Shown: piece by piece, positions 6,942 through 15,821 of the stretch
How the letters are laid out: each line of letters begins with the position of its first letter
Numbering within the stretch: position 1 is the first letter of the stretch
DNA from: Muribaculaceae bacterium Isolate-036 (Harlan)
GTDB taxonomy: Bacteria; Bacteroidota; Bacteroidia; Bacteroidales; Muribaculaceae
NCBI GenBank assembly: GCA_003833075.1
Contig: RIAY01000013.1
Location: 21,849-85,848 of the forward strand
Direction: 5' to 3'
DNA: 64,000 nt
Translations under genes and position numbers: made by a program
The notes under the pieces: generated by a model
Told to the model about the DNA's origin: nothing
Seen by the model: only the letters and a program-made list of their open reading frames with translations
Database searches by the model: none

Positions 6942-9839
6942 TCACTTACCGCGTTTGGGTTTGAAATCGAAACGGTAGTGCACTGACAGCATCAGGTAGC
7001 GGGGAAGCACGGTGTTGAGGGTCTGCGTGCGTCCGTTGGCATTCACCGTGTAGTTGAAACCCTTGTTCTGGTTCAGAATGTCTTTCGCGTCGAGAGATAT
7101 GCGCCACACTCCTTTGTTGATTTCATAGCCCAGGGTGGCGTTCCATACGCAGTCGGTGGTGTTCATCGATTCATCAATACATCCGTAGCGTTTCATGATT
7201 CTGAATTCCGAGTCTACGCTGAAATTGAAAGGCAACGCGACGTGCCCGTACAGTCTGCCAAACCAGACACCGTTATTGAGTCGCGTTGGCAGGACACCGG
7301 CGGAATGAGTGTTGTTTACATCAATACCGCCATTAACCGACAAGAGGCATTTCTCTGTGCGATAACCAAGACCTATGTCTTCCTGCAATGCGTAATTGCG
7401 CACCTTCTGCGGAGCAGGGTCTGCATCATAACCTATCATATTGGAATAATTCGATATCGCCCCGCTTACAAAGTTGGATATATTGAAAGCATCCGAAGGT
7501 CCGAAGCGATAGTAAATGCTGTGATACAAATCCATATTGTTGTTGCCCGAAATATTATAGGTCTTCATGGTGCGCACACCGGTCCGCGAATCGTAGCGGT
7601 AACCGCTCACGAAATCATTGTCCTTGAATACGGCATGGAAAGACACATATTGCGAAAGCTTTTTATCAGGAGCATGCCGGAATGTCAGATTCACTGTATG
7701 CGTGGTGGAATTCTTGAGATCCGGATTGCCGACCCATATGTTAAGAGGATCCGAGGTGTTGCGCACATCCACGAGATTCACAAGATTCACAGCTGTCTGA
7801 TCTATTTTATAAGAAGCCCGCAGGAACCAATTCTTTGCATCCCAGAACACGCTGCAATCCTCAAGCCGGAACCGGAGATATGCCCTGTCGGGAGTGGCGA
7901 ACGTCTCTCCGCGATGATAGAACAGATGCTGGTCTTCGAAATAGAACTGAGGCTGCAACGCCAGCTCAAGCTTGCCGCGTTCATACTTCTTCTTGTACGC
8001 CCATTTTATCTTGATGCGGTGCTCGTTCTTATAAAGCTTGCTTGTGTAGCTGTTTGCGAAATCCGGCACCGGAATCATCCCCGGCGTGAACTCTGCCATC
8101 GAGTTTTCCGCAAAAGCCTCAAGAGCGGTAATATCCGAGTTTTTACGGGTCTGCGTGTGGGCGAACTCATAGCTTGCCTGCAGATTACCTATCGGCACAC
8201 GGAAATAGTATCGCGCCAGAGCCTGTATGTTGAAGCTGTAATGCGGACGCTCCGTTGTGAACTGATGCTGCAACTGAGACGATGAGGGGACTTCTCCGAA
8301 ACAGATGTCCTGCAATTCCTCGCTGAAAGAACTGCTGCGTGAATACTTGCTCTGCAACTTAAAGACCATGGCATCGGGACTACCGGGAATCTTCACCCTT
8401 GTCTCTCCGTTGAACTTCGCGTCATAACCGTGACTGTTCGATTCAAGATTCTTCAGGTTGCGGTTGATCAGAGCCCTGCGCAGCTCACTGTCACTGAGAG
8501 TATATATCGACCTTACCATCTCTTTGTCAACGCCCTGCATCTCTTCATAAAAAGTAGCGGCAACGGTCTCGTCGTTGTCGCGTTTCTTATTGTAAGAGAA
8601 CTGAGGTTTCAAGGTCATGTTCCACGAATCCTTCTTGAGTTTGAAATCATGGAAAGTCGACAGAGAGAAATCGCGTGCCCTCATGTCGCGGTTTGAAAAA
8701 TCATAGTTGTCGGCAGTCTGAAGAAAATTCACAGCATTGGTAATGATCGTGTTACGATTATCGTTATACGAAGCATCCACATTTCCTGACGCCTCCCATG
8801 TGTGAAGGGCGTTGTCGGCGAGATAATCTATACCTCCGTTGATTTTGCGGGTGATTCCGGCGTCTTCACCGTCATAAAGCTCGAATTCCTCCTGTGTGAG
8901 TCTGTTTTTCTTATTGATATTGTTTGCATTGCCATATAGACTAAGGCGGGTATTGTTGGTATAAGACATGGCAAAAAGACGACCGAGATAACGTGACTTG
9001 GTGCCCCCTCCGGCTTCGGCATTGATCATGAAGCCGGTCATGTAATCTTTCTTCAGCCGCACATCCATCACGTAATCTTTGTCGACATCGGCACGGTCAC
9101 CTAAAATGGCATCCATGTCATCCTTTTTCTCATAGACAGCAACATCCTTCACAGCATACGCTCCGATATTCTCAAGCATGACGTTCTGATCCCCCTTGAA
9201 GAAATCCTTGCCGTTAAGGAGCAGCGTTTCCACAAACCTGCCGTTGACATAAATCTTGCCGCCATCCTTTATCTCCACACCCGGCATCTGCACGATCAGC
9301 GCGTCAAGCATCGAACCCTCCGGAAGCATGAAAGCATCGGCGTTATATACGATAGTGTCCCCCTTGTTGTAGAACATCACTTTGCTCGCCTTGACCGTGA
9401 AATCCTCCAGTGTCGTGACTTTCTGACGACTTAGATATATTTTCGGCACCTCTTTCTCCATATCGCGCTTGTTGAGCACAAGAGAGTATGAAAGGAAATG
9501 AGGTTCATAGCCATCCTTCGTGACCTTTATAAGATAATTCCCCGCCACACGCGGAACATTAATGGAATAGTGAGAAGTGGAATCCGACTTCAATACATTC
9601 GTTCGATTATCATAATTATAATACCTGTAACCACCTTCCACTGAAGATATCACGCTGCTGTCGGAGCGGAGCACCTCAACTTTTGTGCCTATCACATGGC
9701 GTGTAGTAAGCCTGTCGTATATTTTACCTGTGAGAGCTATGCTGTCTACTTTAGTTGCGCCGGCAGCCGATGCATCGGCTGCAACAAGACCCAATATAAC
9801 GATGAGCAACGCACGGAAGAAAGAAAAAAACTTGTTCAT
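6942..9839 (-). CDS. Outer-membrane beta-barrel protein with CarboxypepD-like N-terminal domain
   Basis: A large outer-membrane protein of the TonB-receptor-like barrel class. After a signal peptide (MNKFFSFFRALLIVILGLVAADASA) come a carboxypeptidase-regulatory-like beta-sandwich (LTGKIYDRLTTRHVIGTKVEVLRSD), a plug-like region (DALIVQMPGVEIKDGGKIYVNGR, then GKDFFKGDQNVMLENI) and a long barrel ending with the aromatic strand LSVHYRFDFKPKRGK. The start at 9839 (965 residues) is preferred to 9887 because the -7 box lies only 12 bp before 9887. Transported substrate is unknown; no SusD partner is adjacent. A short decayed copy of its C-terminal coding sequence occurs at 34522-34565. Confidence 0.8.
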   Translation of the reverse strand: MNKFFSFFRALLIVILGLVAADASAAGATKVDSIALTGKIYDRLTTRHVIGTKVEVLRSDSSVISSVEGGYRYYNYDNRTNVLKSDSTSHYSINVPRVAGNYLIKVTKDGYEPHFLSYSLVLNKRDMEKEVPKIYLSRQKVTTLEDFTVKASKVMFYNKGDTIVYNADAFMLPEGSMLDALIVQMPGVEIKDGGKIYVNGRFVETLLLNGKDFFKGDQNVMLENIGAYAVKDVAVYEKKDDMDAILGDRADVDKDYVMDVRLKKDYMTGFMINAEAGGGTKSRYLGRLFAMSYTNNTRLSLYGNANNINKKNRLTQEEFELYDGEDAGITRKINGGIDYLADNALHTWEASGNVDASYNDNRNTIITNAVNFLQTADNYDFSNRDMRARDFSLSTFHDFKLKKDSWNMTLKPQFSYNKKRDNDETVAATFYEEMQGVDKEMVRSIYTLSDSELRRALINRNLKNLESNSHGYDAKFNGETRVKIPGSPDAMVFKLQSKYSRSSSFSEELQDICFGEVPSSSQLQHQFTTERPHYSFNIQALARYYFRVPIGNLQASYEFAHTQTRKNSDITALEAFAENSMAEFTPGMIPVPDFANSYTSKLYKNEHRIKIKWAYKKKYERGKLELALQPQFYFEDQHLFYHRGETFATPDRAYLRFRLEDCSVFWDAKNWFLRASYKIDQTAVNLVNLVDVRNTSDPLNIWVGNPDLKNSTTHTVNLTFRHAPDKKLSQYVSFHAVFKDNDFVSGYRYDSRTGVRTMKTYNISGNNNMDLYHSIYYRFGPSDAFNISNFVSGAISNYSNMIGYDADPAPQKVRNYALQEDIGLGYRTEKCLLSVNGGIDVNNTHSAGVLPTRLNNGVWFGRLYGHVALPFNFSVDSEFRIMKRYGCIDESMNTTDCVWNATLGYEINKGVWRISLDAKDILNQNKGFNYTVNANGRTQTLNTVLPRYLMLSVHYRFDFKPKRGK

Positions 9840-9898
9840 GATGTACTTTGATATCAAACGGCTTATTGGCATGACACCTGTCTTCACGCCATCAACGA

Positions 9899-9928
9899 CA
9901 AAATTAGTAAAAAATTCCCCTCACCCAA
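9899..9928 (-). promoter_or_regulatory. Promoter of the barrel-protein gene
   Basis: TAATTTTG at 9906-9899 (minus) with TTG at 9928-9926, spacing 19 bp. Its position supports the translation start at 9839. Confidence 0.65.
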
Positions 9929-9955
9929 ATATATTACGCAGAAATACCGAAAATG

Positions 9956-11896
9956 TCACAAAATTTTTCTAAGGTCGGTGTTGAAGAGCTGTTTGCCGTC
10001 ACGGCATATGAAAACCTGCTCCTCTTTCCCCTTTGTGAGATTGCGAAGCCACAGCACGGCATTCGCCGGAACATCATACGTGATGTCGAACCCTTCGGCG
10101 GTCTTTTTCCCAAGCGATTTCCATTCGTTCCGGTCGAAATAGAACAGTTCATACTCCTCGCCCGGAACAACATAATTGTCGTCATTGCGAGGAATGATGA
10201 AGATACTGTTGACATCCTTGTCGGAGTCTATCCCAAACACCAGATCCCGGTATCCGACCTGGTAGTTTGTCCACGTCAGTATGTCTCCGTCTACGAGCTT
10301 TTTCTTACCCGCCGTGAGATTGTCAGTGATCACCGTCATAGGCAGGCGTTCCCGTGCAAGGGAATCAACGGACGCCATCACTTCCCCTATCTGGGAACGT
10401 TGGAGGGGAGACGGAAGAAGACGCACGTACCTTTCCTTGTAGTCCATACTCACGGGAATGCAGTGGAAGCTATGAGCCGGCATGGAGGAGATGCTGTCAA
10501 TATCGCGCCAAGGTCCCGTCGCGTTTGGTCCGGTCTGTATCCGGATGCCTATGACCGAGCTCATGCGTCCCGTATGGTGTAGCCAGAATGGCATTTTACG
10601 TTTCATGGTCGGTCTTTCCCCGCGGGCAACATCCGGAACGAACTCATGTACGTTCCCGTCACTTTTCAGCATGAATGGATTCCCGCATGTGCTGTACCCG
10701 TTGCCTTCGCGGGTAACCGGGAAATATATCAGGTCTGGCTCTATGTCTCGGAACACGGCTTCTCCTCCCGCATTTTTATCCGCAACGTCTACCGGTCTGT
10801 AACCGTCAGGTGTAAAAAGACCGAGAAACACAGTGCCGGATTCTCTGTTAGTCTTTACCACTGCCTCGTTATGACCGAAATATTCTGCCGTAACATCCTT
10901 CAGTCTGGGACTCAATAATTCGGCAGGGACATCGGGAATGGAGGCAAGCCTCTTTATCCTGTCGGTGTTTACCGCCCACGACCTTCTGTAGATTTTCCCT
11001 TTCCGTCTCCCGTCATTGTGAACGGAGTCTCGGGTGGGAGGGAAACGGTCATTGTCGAACATCCGGAACCTGTTGTCTTCGGTGTCAAGCACCACGCACC
11101 ATTGATGCGGAGTACCGTTGTCGGGAGAGACAATTATCTCGTCAATGGTCACGGGAATACCGAATGCCCGCAGGGCATACACGGTGCGGTCGCAGTCTTC
11201 GCGACAGAACCCGACGGGAGCTGTCAGAAGACCGGTGGCAGGTCGATGGGGCGTTTTCAGCTTGTTGTTGTAATGGATCTCGCCCAACGTCTTGGAAATA
11301 ATTGCGGCTGCGGCAACAGCATTGGGCGCGGAATAGATTTTGTCTGAGAGGGAATCATATGCCGCCCGATATGCCTTTCGCCATTCTGTCAGCGGTTCGT
11401 CACCGATGCGGTAAGGGAGCAGCAGTTCGCAGAAATCTGACAATGAAAGATCTCTGTTCCAGCTGCATTTCTCTTTCTGTTCCCAAGCATCATCAAAATT
11501 TCTTATGAGATAGTCTGAGGTCAACGTCTGTAAGTCAGCAGTTTTCCGACGCAAAATTTTCTCGTATCTCTTGCCGGAAGCGAGTTGCACCGAATCAAAT
11601 TGCCAGCTGCGGTTGGGACGCGGCAGCTGATGATATAAATTTTCAATAGAATCGAGACCAAATCCGCTGACCGCATATTGCCCGATCATACCTCTTATGA
11701 GATATGATGCAGCCTCTTTTTTCTCTCCGTCATACCGGTCAAGAAATCGACTGATTTCTCCGGCGTTGTCACCAGCATCCGACAATGCTCGCTCCTGCAT
11801 CGCCGAATCTGATATGGAACAACCCTGAAGAGTTATTAACAGCCCAAATATAATTATCGTAACTATTTTAGTATTTTGCCATATATTCACTGACAT
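9956..11896 (-). CDS. Transglutaminase-like superfamily lipoprotein
   Basis: A 646-residue lipoprotein: the N-terminus FGLLITLQGCSIS is a lipobox with Cys at about residue 26. Residues about 215-280 hold a transglutaminase/protease-like core, with Cys in VGFCREDCDRTVYALRAFGIPV, His in TPHQWCVVLD and Asp in RMFDNDRF, which fit a Cys-His-Asp triad. The C-terminal half looks beta-rich and resembles carbohydrate- or peptide-binding modules, without a motif I can name. Whether it is a peptidase or a cross-linking enzyme cannot be decided. It lies 66 bp beyond the barrel gene's promoter on the same strand, so the two need not be one operon. The integrated element begins about 90 bp upstream of its start. 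Confidence 0.7.
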   Translation of the reverse strand: MSVNIWQNTKIVTIIIFGLLITLQGCSISDSAMQERALSDAGDNAGEISRFLDRYDGEKKEAASYLIRGMIGQYAVSGFGLDSIENLYHQLPRPNRSWQFDSVQLASGKRYEKILRRKTADLQTLTSDYLIRNFDDAWEQKEKCSWNRDLSLSDFCELLLPYRIGDEPLTEWRKAYRAAYDSLSDKIYSAPNAVAAAAIISKTLGEIHYNNKLKTPHRPATGLLTAPVGFCREDCDRTVYALRAFGIPVTIDEIIVSPDNGTPHQWCVVLDTEDNRFRMFDNDRFPPTRDSVHNDGRRKGKIYRRSWAVNTDRIKRLASIPDVPAELLSPRLKDVTAEYFGHNEAVVKTNRESGTVFLGLFTPDGYRPVDVADKNAGGEAVFRDIEPDLIYFPVTREGNGYSTCGNPFMLKSDGNVHEFVPDVARGERPTMKRKMPFWLHHTGRMSSVIGIRIQTGPNATGPWRDIDSISSMPAHSFHCIPVSMDYKERYVRLLPSPLQRSQIGEVMASVDSLARERLPMTVITDNLTAGKKKLVDGDILTWTNYQVGYRDLVFGIDSDKDVNSIFIIPRNDDNYVVPGEEYELFYFDRNEWKSLGKKTAEGFDITYDVPANAVLWLRNLTKGKEEQVFICRDGKQLFNTDLRKIL

Positions 11897-11982
11897 TCAA
11901 ATACATTCATTGCCATTCATTTTCAAATAGTTACATTGCAAAGTATTTCTATGCTTTTGCCTTAATTTACCCTTATTTTCGC

Positions 11983-12002
11983 ATTTAGTACACAATTAGT
12001 AC
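11983..12002 (+). repeat. Left paired TTTAGTAC/ATTAGTAC motif (candidate att or arm site)
   Basis: ATTTAGTAC at 11983-11991 and AATTAGTAC at 11994-12002, 11 bp apart start to start, about 85 bp upstream of the integrase ATG. Matches the pair at 17042-17061 in sequence, order and spacing. Confidence 0.5.
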
Positions 12003-12056
12003 GATTAGATTGTTAATATCTGTTGTGAGCCGTTTTCACGTTTGATTACGCCTCAT

Positions 12057-12064
12057 TACCTTTG
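12057..12064 (+). promoter_or_regulatory. Integrase -7 box
   Basis: TACCTTTG at 12057-12064, a full TAnnTTTG match, 22 bp before the integrase ATG. No clear TTG at the usual -33 distance, so only the -7 part is supported. Confidence 0.45.
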
Positions 12065-12086
12065 CATCAAACAAAGATAATCACCT

Positions 12087-13346
12087 ATGGCTAAAGTAGA
12101 AAGCAAGAACAAACAGAACCCGAAACTCGTGCAGTCCGAATTGCAGGACGGTCGGGCAAGCCTTGCGTTGGAGTATTATCTCGGACGCAACGAAACCCCG
12201 GTGCTTGATGAAAACGGCAACCATGTCCTCTATACCGAGGGGGCGATGAAAGGAAAACCGAAATATAGAATCAAGCATATCCGCAAACGAGAGGTGCTGA
12301 ACCTCTATATATGGCTACACCCTCGCAACCAGCAGGAACGCACCCAAAACAAGAATACTCTCGCACTCGCCGAGAAGATACGGTTTGAGCGTGAGCAGGA
12401 ATTTCTCGAAGACCGTGAGGGATACCGACTGAAAAAGGACGGTGAGAACGACTTTATCAAATACTTCCGCAAACATTGGGAGAACGAGTTGTATTCAAAG
12501 CCAGTGAGAACTACCTACAAGACCTCTTACAACCGCTTTATGAGATTCCTTGAGGCTACACCACGCTTCCAACGTTACACATCGTTTCTGCGCATGGAAT
12601 TGATTACACCCGAAATGGTGACGAGTTTCACAGACTATCTGAAGAAAGTCGCCAAAGGAGAGGGAGCGCATAAGTCATACTATATGTTCCGAACCGTAAT
12701 TCTCCATGCGATAGAAGAAGGACTGATGAAAAAGAATCCGTGCAAAGGAATCGTAATCCACCGTGACGTGAACACGCTGAAAAAAGAGATACTGACAATG
12801 GATGAAATCAAACGCCTTGCCGCCACTCATTACGAGGGTGAGGACACGGCACTGCAACGAGCATTTCTCTTTTGCTGTTTCACCGGCATACGCTGGTGTG
12901 ACACCGTGAGCCTCACATACGCCAATGTCGATTTCTCGGCAAAGATACTCCGATTCAACCAACAAAAGACCGAGGGGCGTAGCGCACACAGCGGTGTCAC
13001 AATCCCATTAAGTCCGACGCTGCTGAAACTCATCGGGAATCCTATACAACACACTTCCGAAAAAATATTCAATATCACCTGCTACCGCACAACCGCAATC
13101 ACACGCTTGCAGAAATGGGTAAAGGCAGCAGGAATCAACAAGACTATCACATGGCATTGCGCCCGCCACAGTTTCGCTGTAAATGTGCTTGGTGCAGGAG
13201 CGAACATCAAGACTGTTGCCTCTCTAATGGGACATTCAAGCATCAAGATGACCGAGAAATATCTACACGTCATAGACCAGCAGAAGCAGGACGCAATCAA
13301 CAGCCTCGGCGACCTTGACTATGACTGCGAGGCGGTCAGCGTGTAG
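12087..13346 (+). CDS. Tyrosine recombinase / site-specific integrase
   Basis: A 419-residue phage-type integrase of the Bacteroides group. It has an N-terminal arm-type DNA-binding region, a core-binding SAM-like domain (about residues 122-225) and a catalytic domain. All catalytic residues are visible: Arg269 in FTGIRWCDTV, His357 and Arg360 in WHCARHS, His383 in LMGHSS, and nucleophile Tyr392 in TEKYLHV. The gene looks intact and so potentially active. It is the only plus-strand gene of the element and reads inward from the left boundary. It probably catalyses integration and excision of the element; no excisionase is evident. Confidence 0.93.
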   Translation: MAKVESKNKQNPKLVQSELQDGRASLALEYYLGRNETPVLDENGNHVLYTEGAMKGKPKYRIKHIRKREVLNLYIWLHPRNQQERTQNKNTLALAEKIRFEREQEFLEDREGYRLKKDGENDFIKYFRKHWENELYSKPVRTTYKTSYNRFMRFLEATPRFQRYTSFLRMELITPEMVTSFTDYLKKVAKGEGAHKSYYMFRTVILHAIEEGLMKKNPCKGIVIHRDVNTLKKEILTMDEIKRLAATHYEGEDTALQRAFLFCCFTGIRWCDTVSLTYANVDFSAKILRFNQQKTEGRSAHSGVTIPLSPTLLKLIGNPIQHTSEKIFNITCYRTTAITRLQKWVKAAGINKTITWHCARHSFAVNVLGAGANIKTVASLMGHSSIKMTEKYLHVIDQQKQDAINSLGDLDYDCEAVSV

Positions 13347-13354
13347 ATTTTACA

Positions 13355-13692
13355 CCGTGGCATTTTTGACACTTTGGCACTTTTGGAACTCTCCGACCGA
13401 CATCGGAGGGTTCTTCTTTTTTCCGGCGGTCATCATCTATGAATTTTGGTTTGGTTCAGTACGGGGGTGTATATATAGGGCAGATCCGAACCAAGACAAT
13501 ATATGAGGGCATAGAAAAGAAAAAACGATGAAAAATGCTCGCATTTTCTGCATTATCCGCATTTTGGAACTTGAAAATGCAGGAAATGCAGATAGTGTGG
13601 CGGTGTCAGTCAATATTTTTCAGGAATTATCCCATTGCACACCTTGCATTCTTGCACACTTTGAAAATGCCAAAGTGTCAAAAATGCCACGG
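13355..13692. repeat. 25-bp perfect inverted repeat with further nested repeats
   Basis: The 25 bases at 13355-13379 are repeated exactly, inverted, at 13668-13692. Inside lie further inverted words: GCATTTTCTGCAT near 13540 against its one-mismatch complement ending near 13590, and CCTTGCATTCTTGCAC near 13642 against a similar complement near 13760-13780. The same few words (GCATTTT, CACTTTG, TGCAC) are reused. No convincing long gene lies here. This could be a replication, transfer or recombination site, or a structured transcript. Confidence 0.6.
13391..13422 (+). terminator. Probable terminator after the integrase
   Basis: Stem CTCCGA (13391-13396) with TCGGAG (13403-13408), then a T-rich tract to 13422, 45 bp after the integrase stop. 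Confidence 0.6.
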
Positions 13693-14074
13693 GGTAATAT
13701 TGAAATAACACAGATACCACACACCCTTATTCCTTGATGAAGCTGACCCTTGATTGTGCAAAAGTGCAAAGAATGCAAGGGGGATAATGAGAAAAATCGG
13801 ATTTTCGTAATCGGCAAGATACCTTCTGACTACCTCAAAAGGCTCTCTCCCGACGGTCGGATATAATCACTAAATTGCTACAGTCATTGCAGTGGATGTG
13901 TTGACTTAAACGAATACTGTCATTACACTGACTATCGTCATTATGACGATGAGAAAAAAGGAGTGCAAGGATATGTTTCGGGATTCCTTTTTCTCCGAAA
14001 AACCACCGCCGAAACCGCAGTCACTGCCGTGACCGCTCTTTGTTTTTCTCATTGCCATAGGAGGTCGTTTTAGG

Positions 14075-14124
14075 GTGGAGCGAGTTTATGCTTAGGTATT
14101 ACCTGTAATCCCAAAACGCTCCAC
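14075..14124. other. Hairpin with GTGGAGCG/CGCTCCAC arms
   Basis: Perfect 8-bp arms at 14075-14082 and 14117-14124 enclose a smaller palindrome AGGTATTACCT. In mobilizable elements such inverted repeats often mark a transfer origin, but no mobilization gene is adjacent, so this is only a candidate remnant. Confidence 0.35.
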
Positions 14125-14160
14125 AACCTCATCACCCAGTAATGCCCTCTAACATCAATG

Positions 14161-14292
14161 ATGAAATGACTGAATGACAAAGTGACCAATCATCCGGATG
14201 ATTAAATGATTCGATGAATTGATGACTGAATGATTAATCATTTAAATGACAAAATGACTGAGTGACTAATCATCTAATCATTCAGTCATTCC
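14161..14292. repeat. Degenerate ATGA/TGA short-period repeat tract
   Basis: About 130 bp built from ATGA, ATGACTGA and their complements (AATCAT, TCATTCAGTCAT), including the small palindromes AATGATTAATCATT and ATCATCCGGATGAT. Spacing is irregular, so it is not a CRISPR. Iteron or partition-site use is possible but unproven. Confidence 0.6.
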
Positions 14293-14368
14293 GTAAATCA
14301 ATATCAAAGCCAATGTGAAATACAACCACAACACCGTCATGGAAATTACACCGACAAAAAATTCCTTA

Positions 14369-14447
14369 GCTCATTAGGGTATTTTCCAAGCCGCATTGAC
14401 AAGTCAACGCTGAAAATATCCCGAATGAGCCAAAGGTCAACCTTTGG
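14369..14447. other. Long imperfect hairpin followed by a perfect small hairpin
   Basis: GCTCATT at 14369 pairs imperfectly with AATGAGC ending at 14430, folding about 62 bases into one stem with TTGAC-AA-GTCAA at its tip. Directly after it CCAAAGG-TCAA-CCTTTGG (14430-14447) is a perfect 7-bp hairpin. It lies just downstream of three minus-strand genes, but there is no T-run, so a processing, transfer or recombination structure is as likely as a terminator. Confidence 0.5.
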
Positions 14448-14512
14448 AATCCGAGGATTATTGAATACCTTTTGGAAAACAAATTGTACTCAACTAAGAT
14501 TAACCCTTCTGA

Positions 14513-14953
14513 TTAATAAATCCTTCGCATCCATCTTTCCTTATCTTTCATTCCCCATTGGACATGCCACGCTCTGCCATTAGTCTTATCCAGCAGGAGG
14601 AATTGATACATATTCTGTGTTGGATAAAGTTCAAACAAACTGCCACTGCTCCATGAGAGGTCTTCATTGTTAATAGAAACAGACCCTTCCTTATCGGTGT
14701 CCAAAGACCATTGAACTTGCTCTATTCTCCCAGTTCGTGTATCCAATTTAAGAAAGTTATATATGTTCTCTGTTGGATAGAATTTATATCGGTCATTTGC
14801 TTCACTCTTGAGAATTCTCATATCTATATCCTCAAGTATTGTTGCTATATATGAAGATATAGAGTCATTCTTGTTACTTGTCGAAGTCTCACCCTGTGCC
14901 GAAGAGCTTAATGCACAGAGCAGCGCAAATGTTAAGAGTATAAATTTCCTCAT
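14513..14953 (-). CDS. Hypothetical secreted protein with an internal duplication
   Basis: A 146-residue protein with a signal peptide (MRKFILLTFALLCALSSSAQ). The mature part contains the same unit twice: YKFYPTENIYNFLKLDTRTG then IEQVQW at about residues 56-82, and FELYPTQNMYQFLLLDKTNG then AWHVQWG at about 107-134. This YPTxNxYxFLxLDxxxGRxxxVQW unit is one I associate with conserved hypothetical proteins of Bacteroidales; no function is known to me. It is the last gene of three on the minus strand inside the element, 14 bp after its neighbour. Confidence 0.65.
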   Translation of the reverse strand: MRKFILLTFALLCALSSSAQGETSTSNKNDSISSYIATILEDIDMRILKSEANDRYKFYPTENIYNFLKLDTRTGRIEQVQWSLDTDKEGSVSINNEDLSWSSGSLFELYPTQNMYQFLLLDKTNGRAWHVQWGMKDKERWMRRIY

Positions 14954-14967
14954 AATAAAAATTGTTG

Positions 14968-15807
14968 TTATATGTCATCTTCAATTTTGGCATTTCTGTG
15001 ATAACCATGACGGATAAATGGATCTACAAAAATAAGTTCTTTGTACCATACTCCCTCGGGATTCTTCTTATTCTGCATGCGAAAGAAACCTCTAACAGGA
15101 ATGTCATTGTCATTGATTATCTTCTTGAACCATTTTGAATCCATAACAATGACTTCCTGACCACATTGATTGATAACCTTCTTCTTTTCTACATATTCAA
15201 GTGGCGTTCCAGCAACCGCAGTAAATGTGCCTTGAGGAATAATTAGAGTCTCGACTTTTATATATTTCTTAACGGCTAAATATACGGCAATAAAGCGAAG
15301 TCGAATTCCAATTTCATCAATGCGATGTTGAATAGTACCAGCCAACAAGTTATCATCATATAAAATTGAGTCAGTCATTAATAATTTGGGCTGTCCATCA
15401 ACAAATTCATATCCGGCAGAGAAATGGAACATACTATGTCCGTTTTGTTCATTAAAGAACCAAATATTCAATTGATTGTCGCCAAAACCATAAACTAAGG
15501 TTTCGTTGTTACGAAGTATAAGAATACCACACTCATCCGTTTCGCTAAACTCTTTGAATAAATCCGGCATGATTTTTTCAAAAGCTGGTGCGCTTTTCTC
15601 CATAACTCTTTCGAAGGAAGGCATTACAAGTTCAGGCAATCCCCATTTGGGTTTCATCGCTCGTATTTCCTTTAAATGTTTCAACTCTTCATTGAGAATT
15701 TCATAGTTCTCTCTATTTTGAGGAGCGGCGAACGTCAAACCCTCCTGAAATCCAGATGTGTCAGGATTAAGCAACCAAGTGATAATAGGGCGTTTTTTGA
15801 TTATCAT
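14968..15807 (-). CDS. Hypothetical protein of the integrated element
   Basis: A 279-residue protein I do not recognise. It has no signal peptide or membrane segment. The middle (GILILRNNETLVYGFGDNQLNIWFFNEQ, read in two parts near residues 93-120) and the C-terminal part (GFFRMQNKKNPEGVWYKELIFVDPFIRHGYHR) look like a compact alpha/beta cytoplasmic protein. It lies between two genes for exported products, 14 bp from each, so the three form one transcription unit. A defence, regulatory or host-interaction role for the cargo is possible but nothing in the sequence singles one out. Confidence 0.6.
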   Translation of the reverse strand: MIIKKRPIITWLLNPDTSGFQEGLTFAAPQNRENYEILNEELKHLKEIRAMKPKWGLPELVMPSFERVMEKSAPAFEKIMPDLFKEFSETDECGILILRNNETLVYGFGDNQLNIWFFNEQNGHSMFHFSAGYEFVDGQPKLLMTDSILYDDNLLAGTIQHRIDEIGIRLRFIAVYLAVKKYIKVETLIIPQGTFTAVAGTPLEYVEKKKVINQCGQEVIVMDSKWFKKIINDNDIPVRGFFRMQNKKNPEGVWYKELIFVDPFIRHGYHRNAKIEDDI

Positions 15808-15821
15808 AACGTGCTATGGGA

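Noticed and set aside
7242..8285. 347-codon plus-strand ORF antisense to the barrel gene
   Set aside because: The minus-strand frame encodes a clear signal peptide and barrel; the antisense frame has low-complexity His/Ile/Arg composition typical of a shadow.
14161..14292. CRISPR array
   Set aside because: Repeat units are far too short and irregular, there are no unique spacers of constant length, and no cas genes are in the window.
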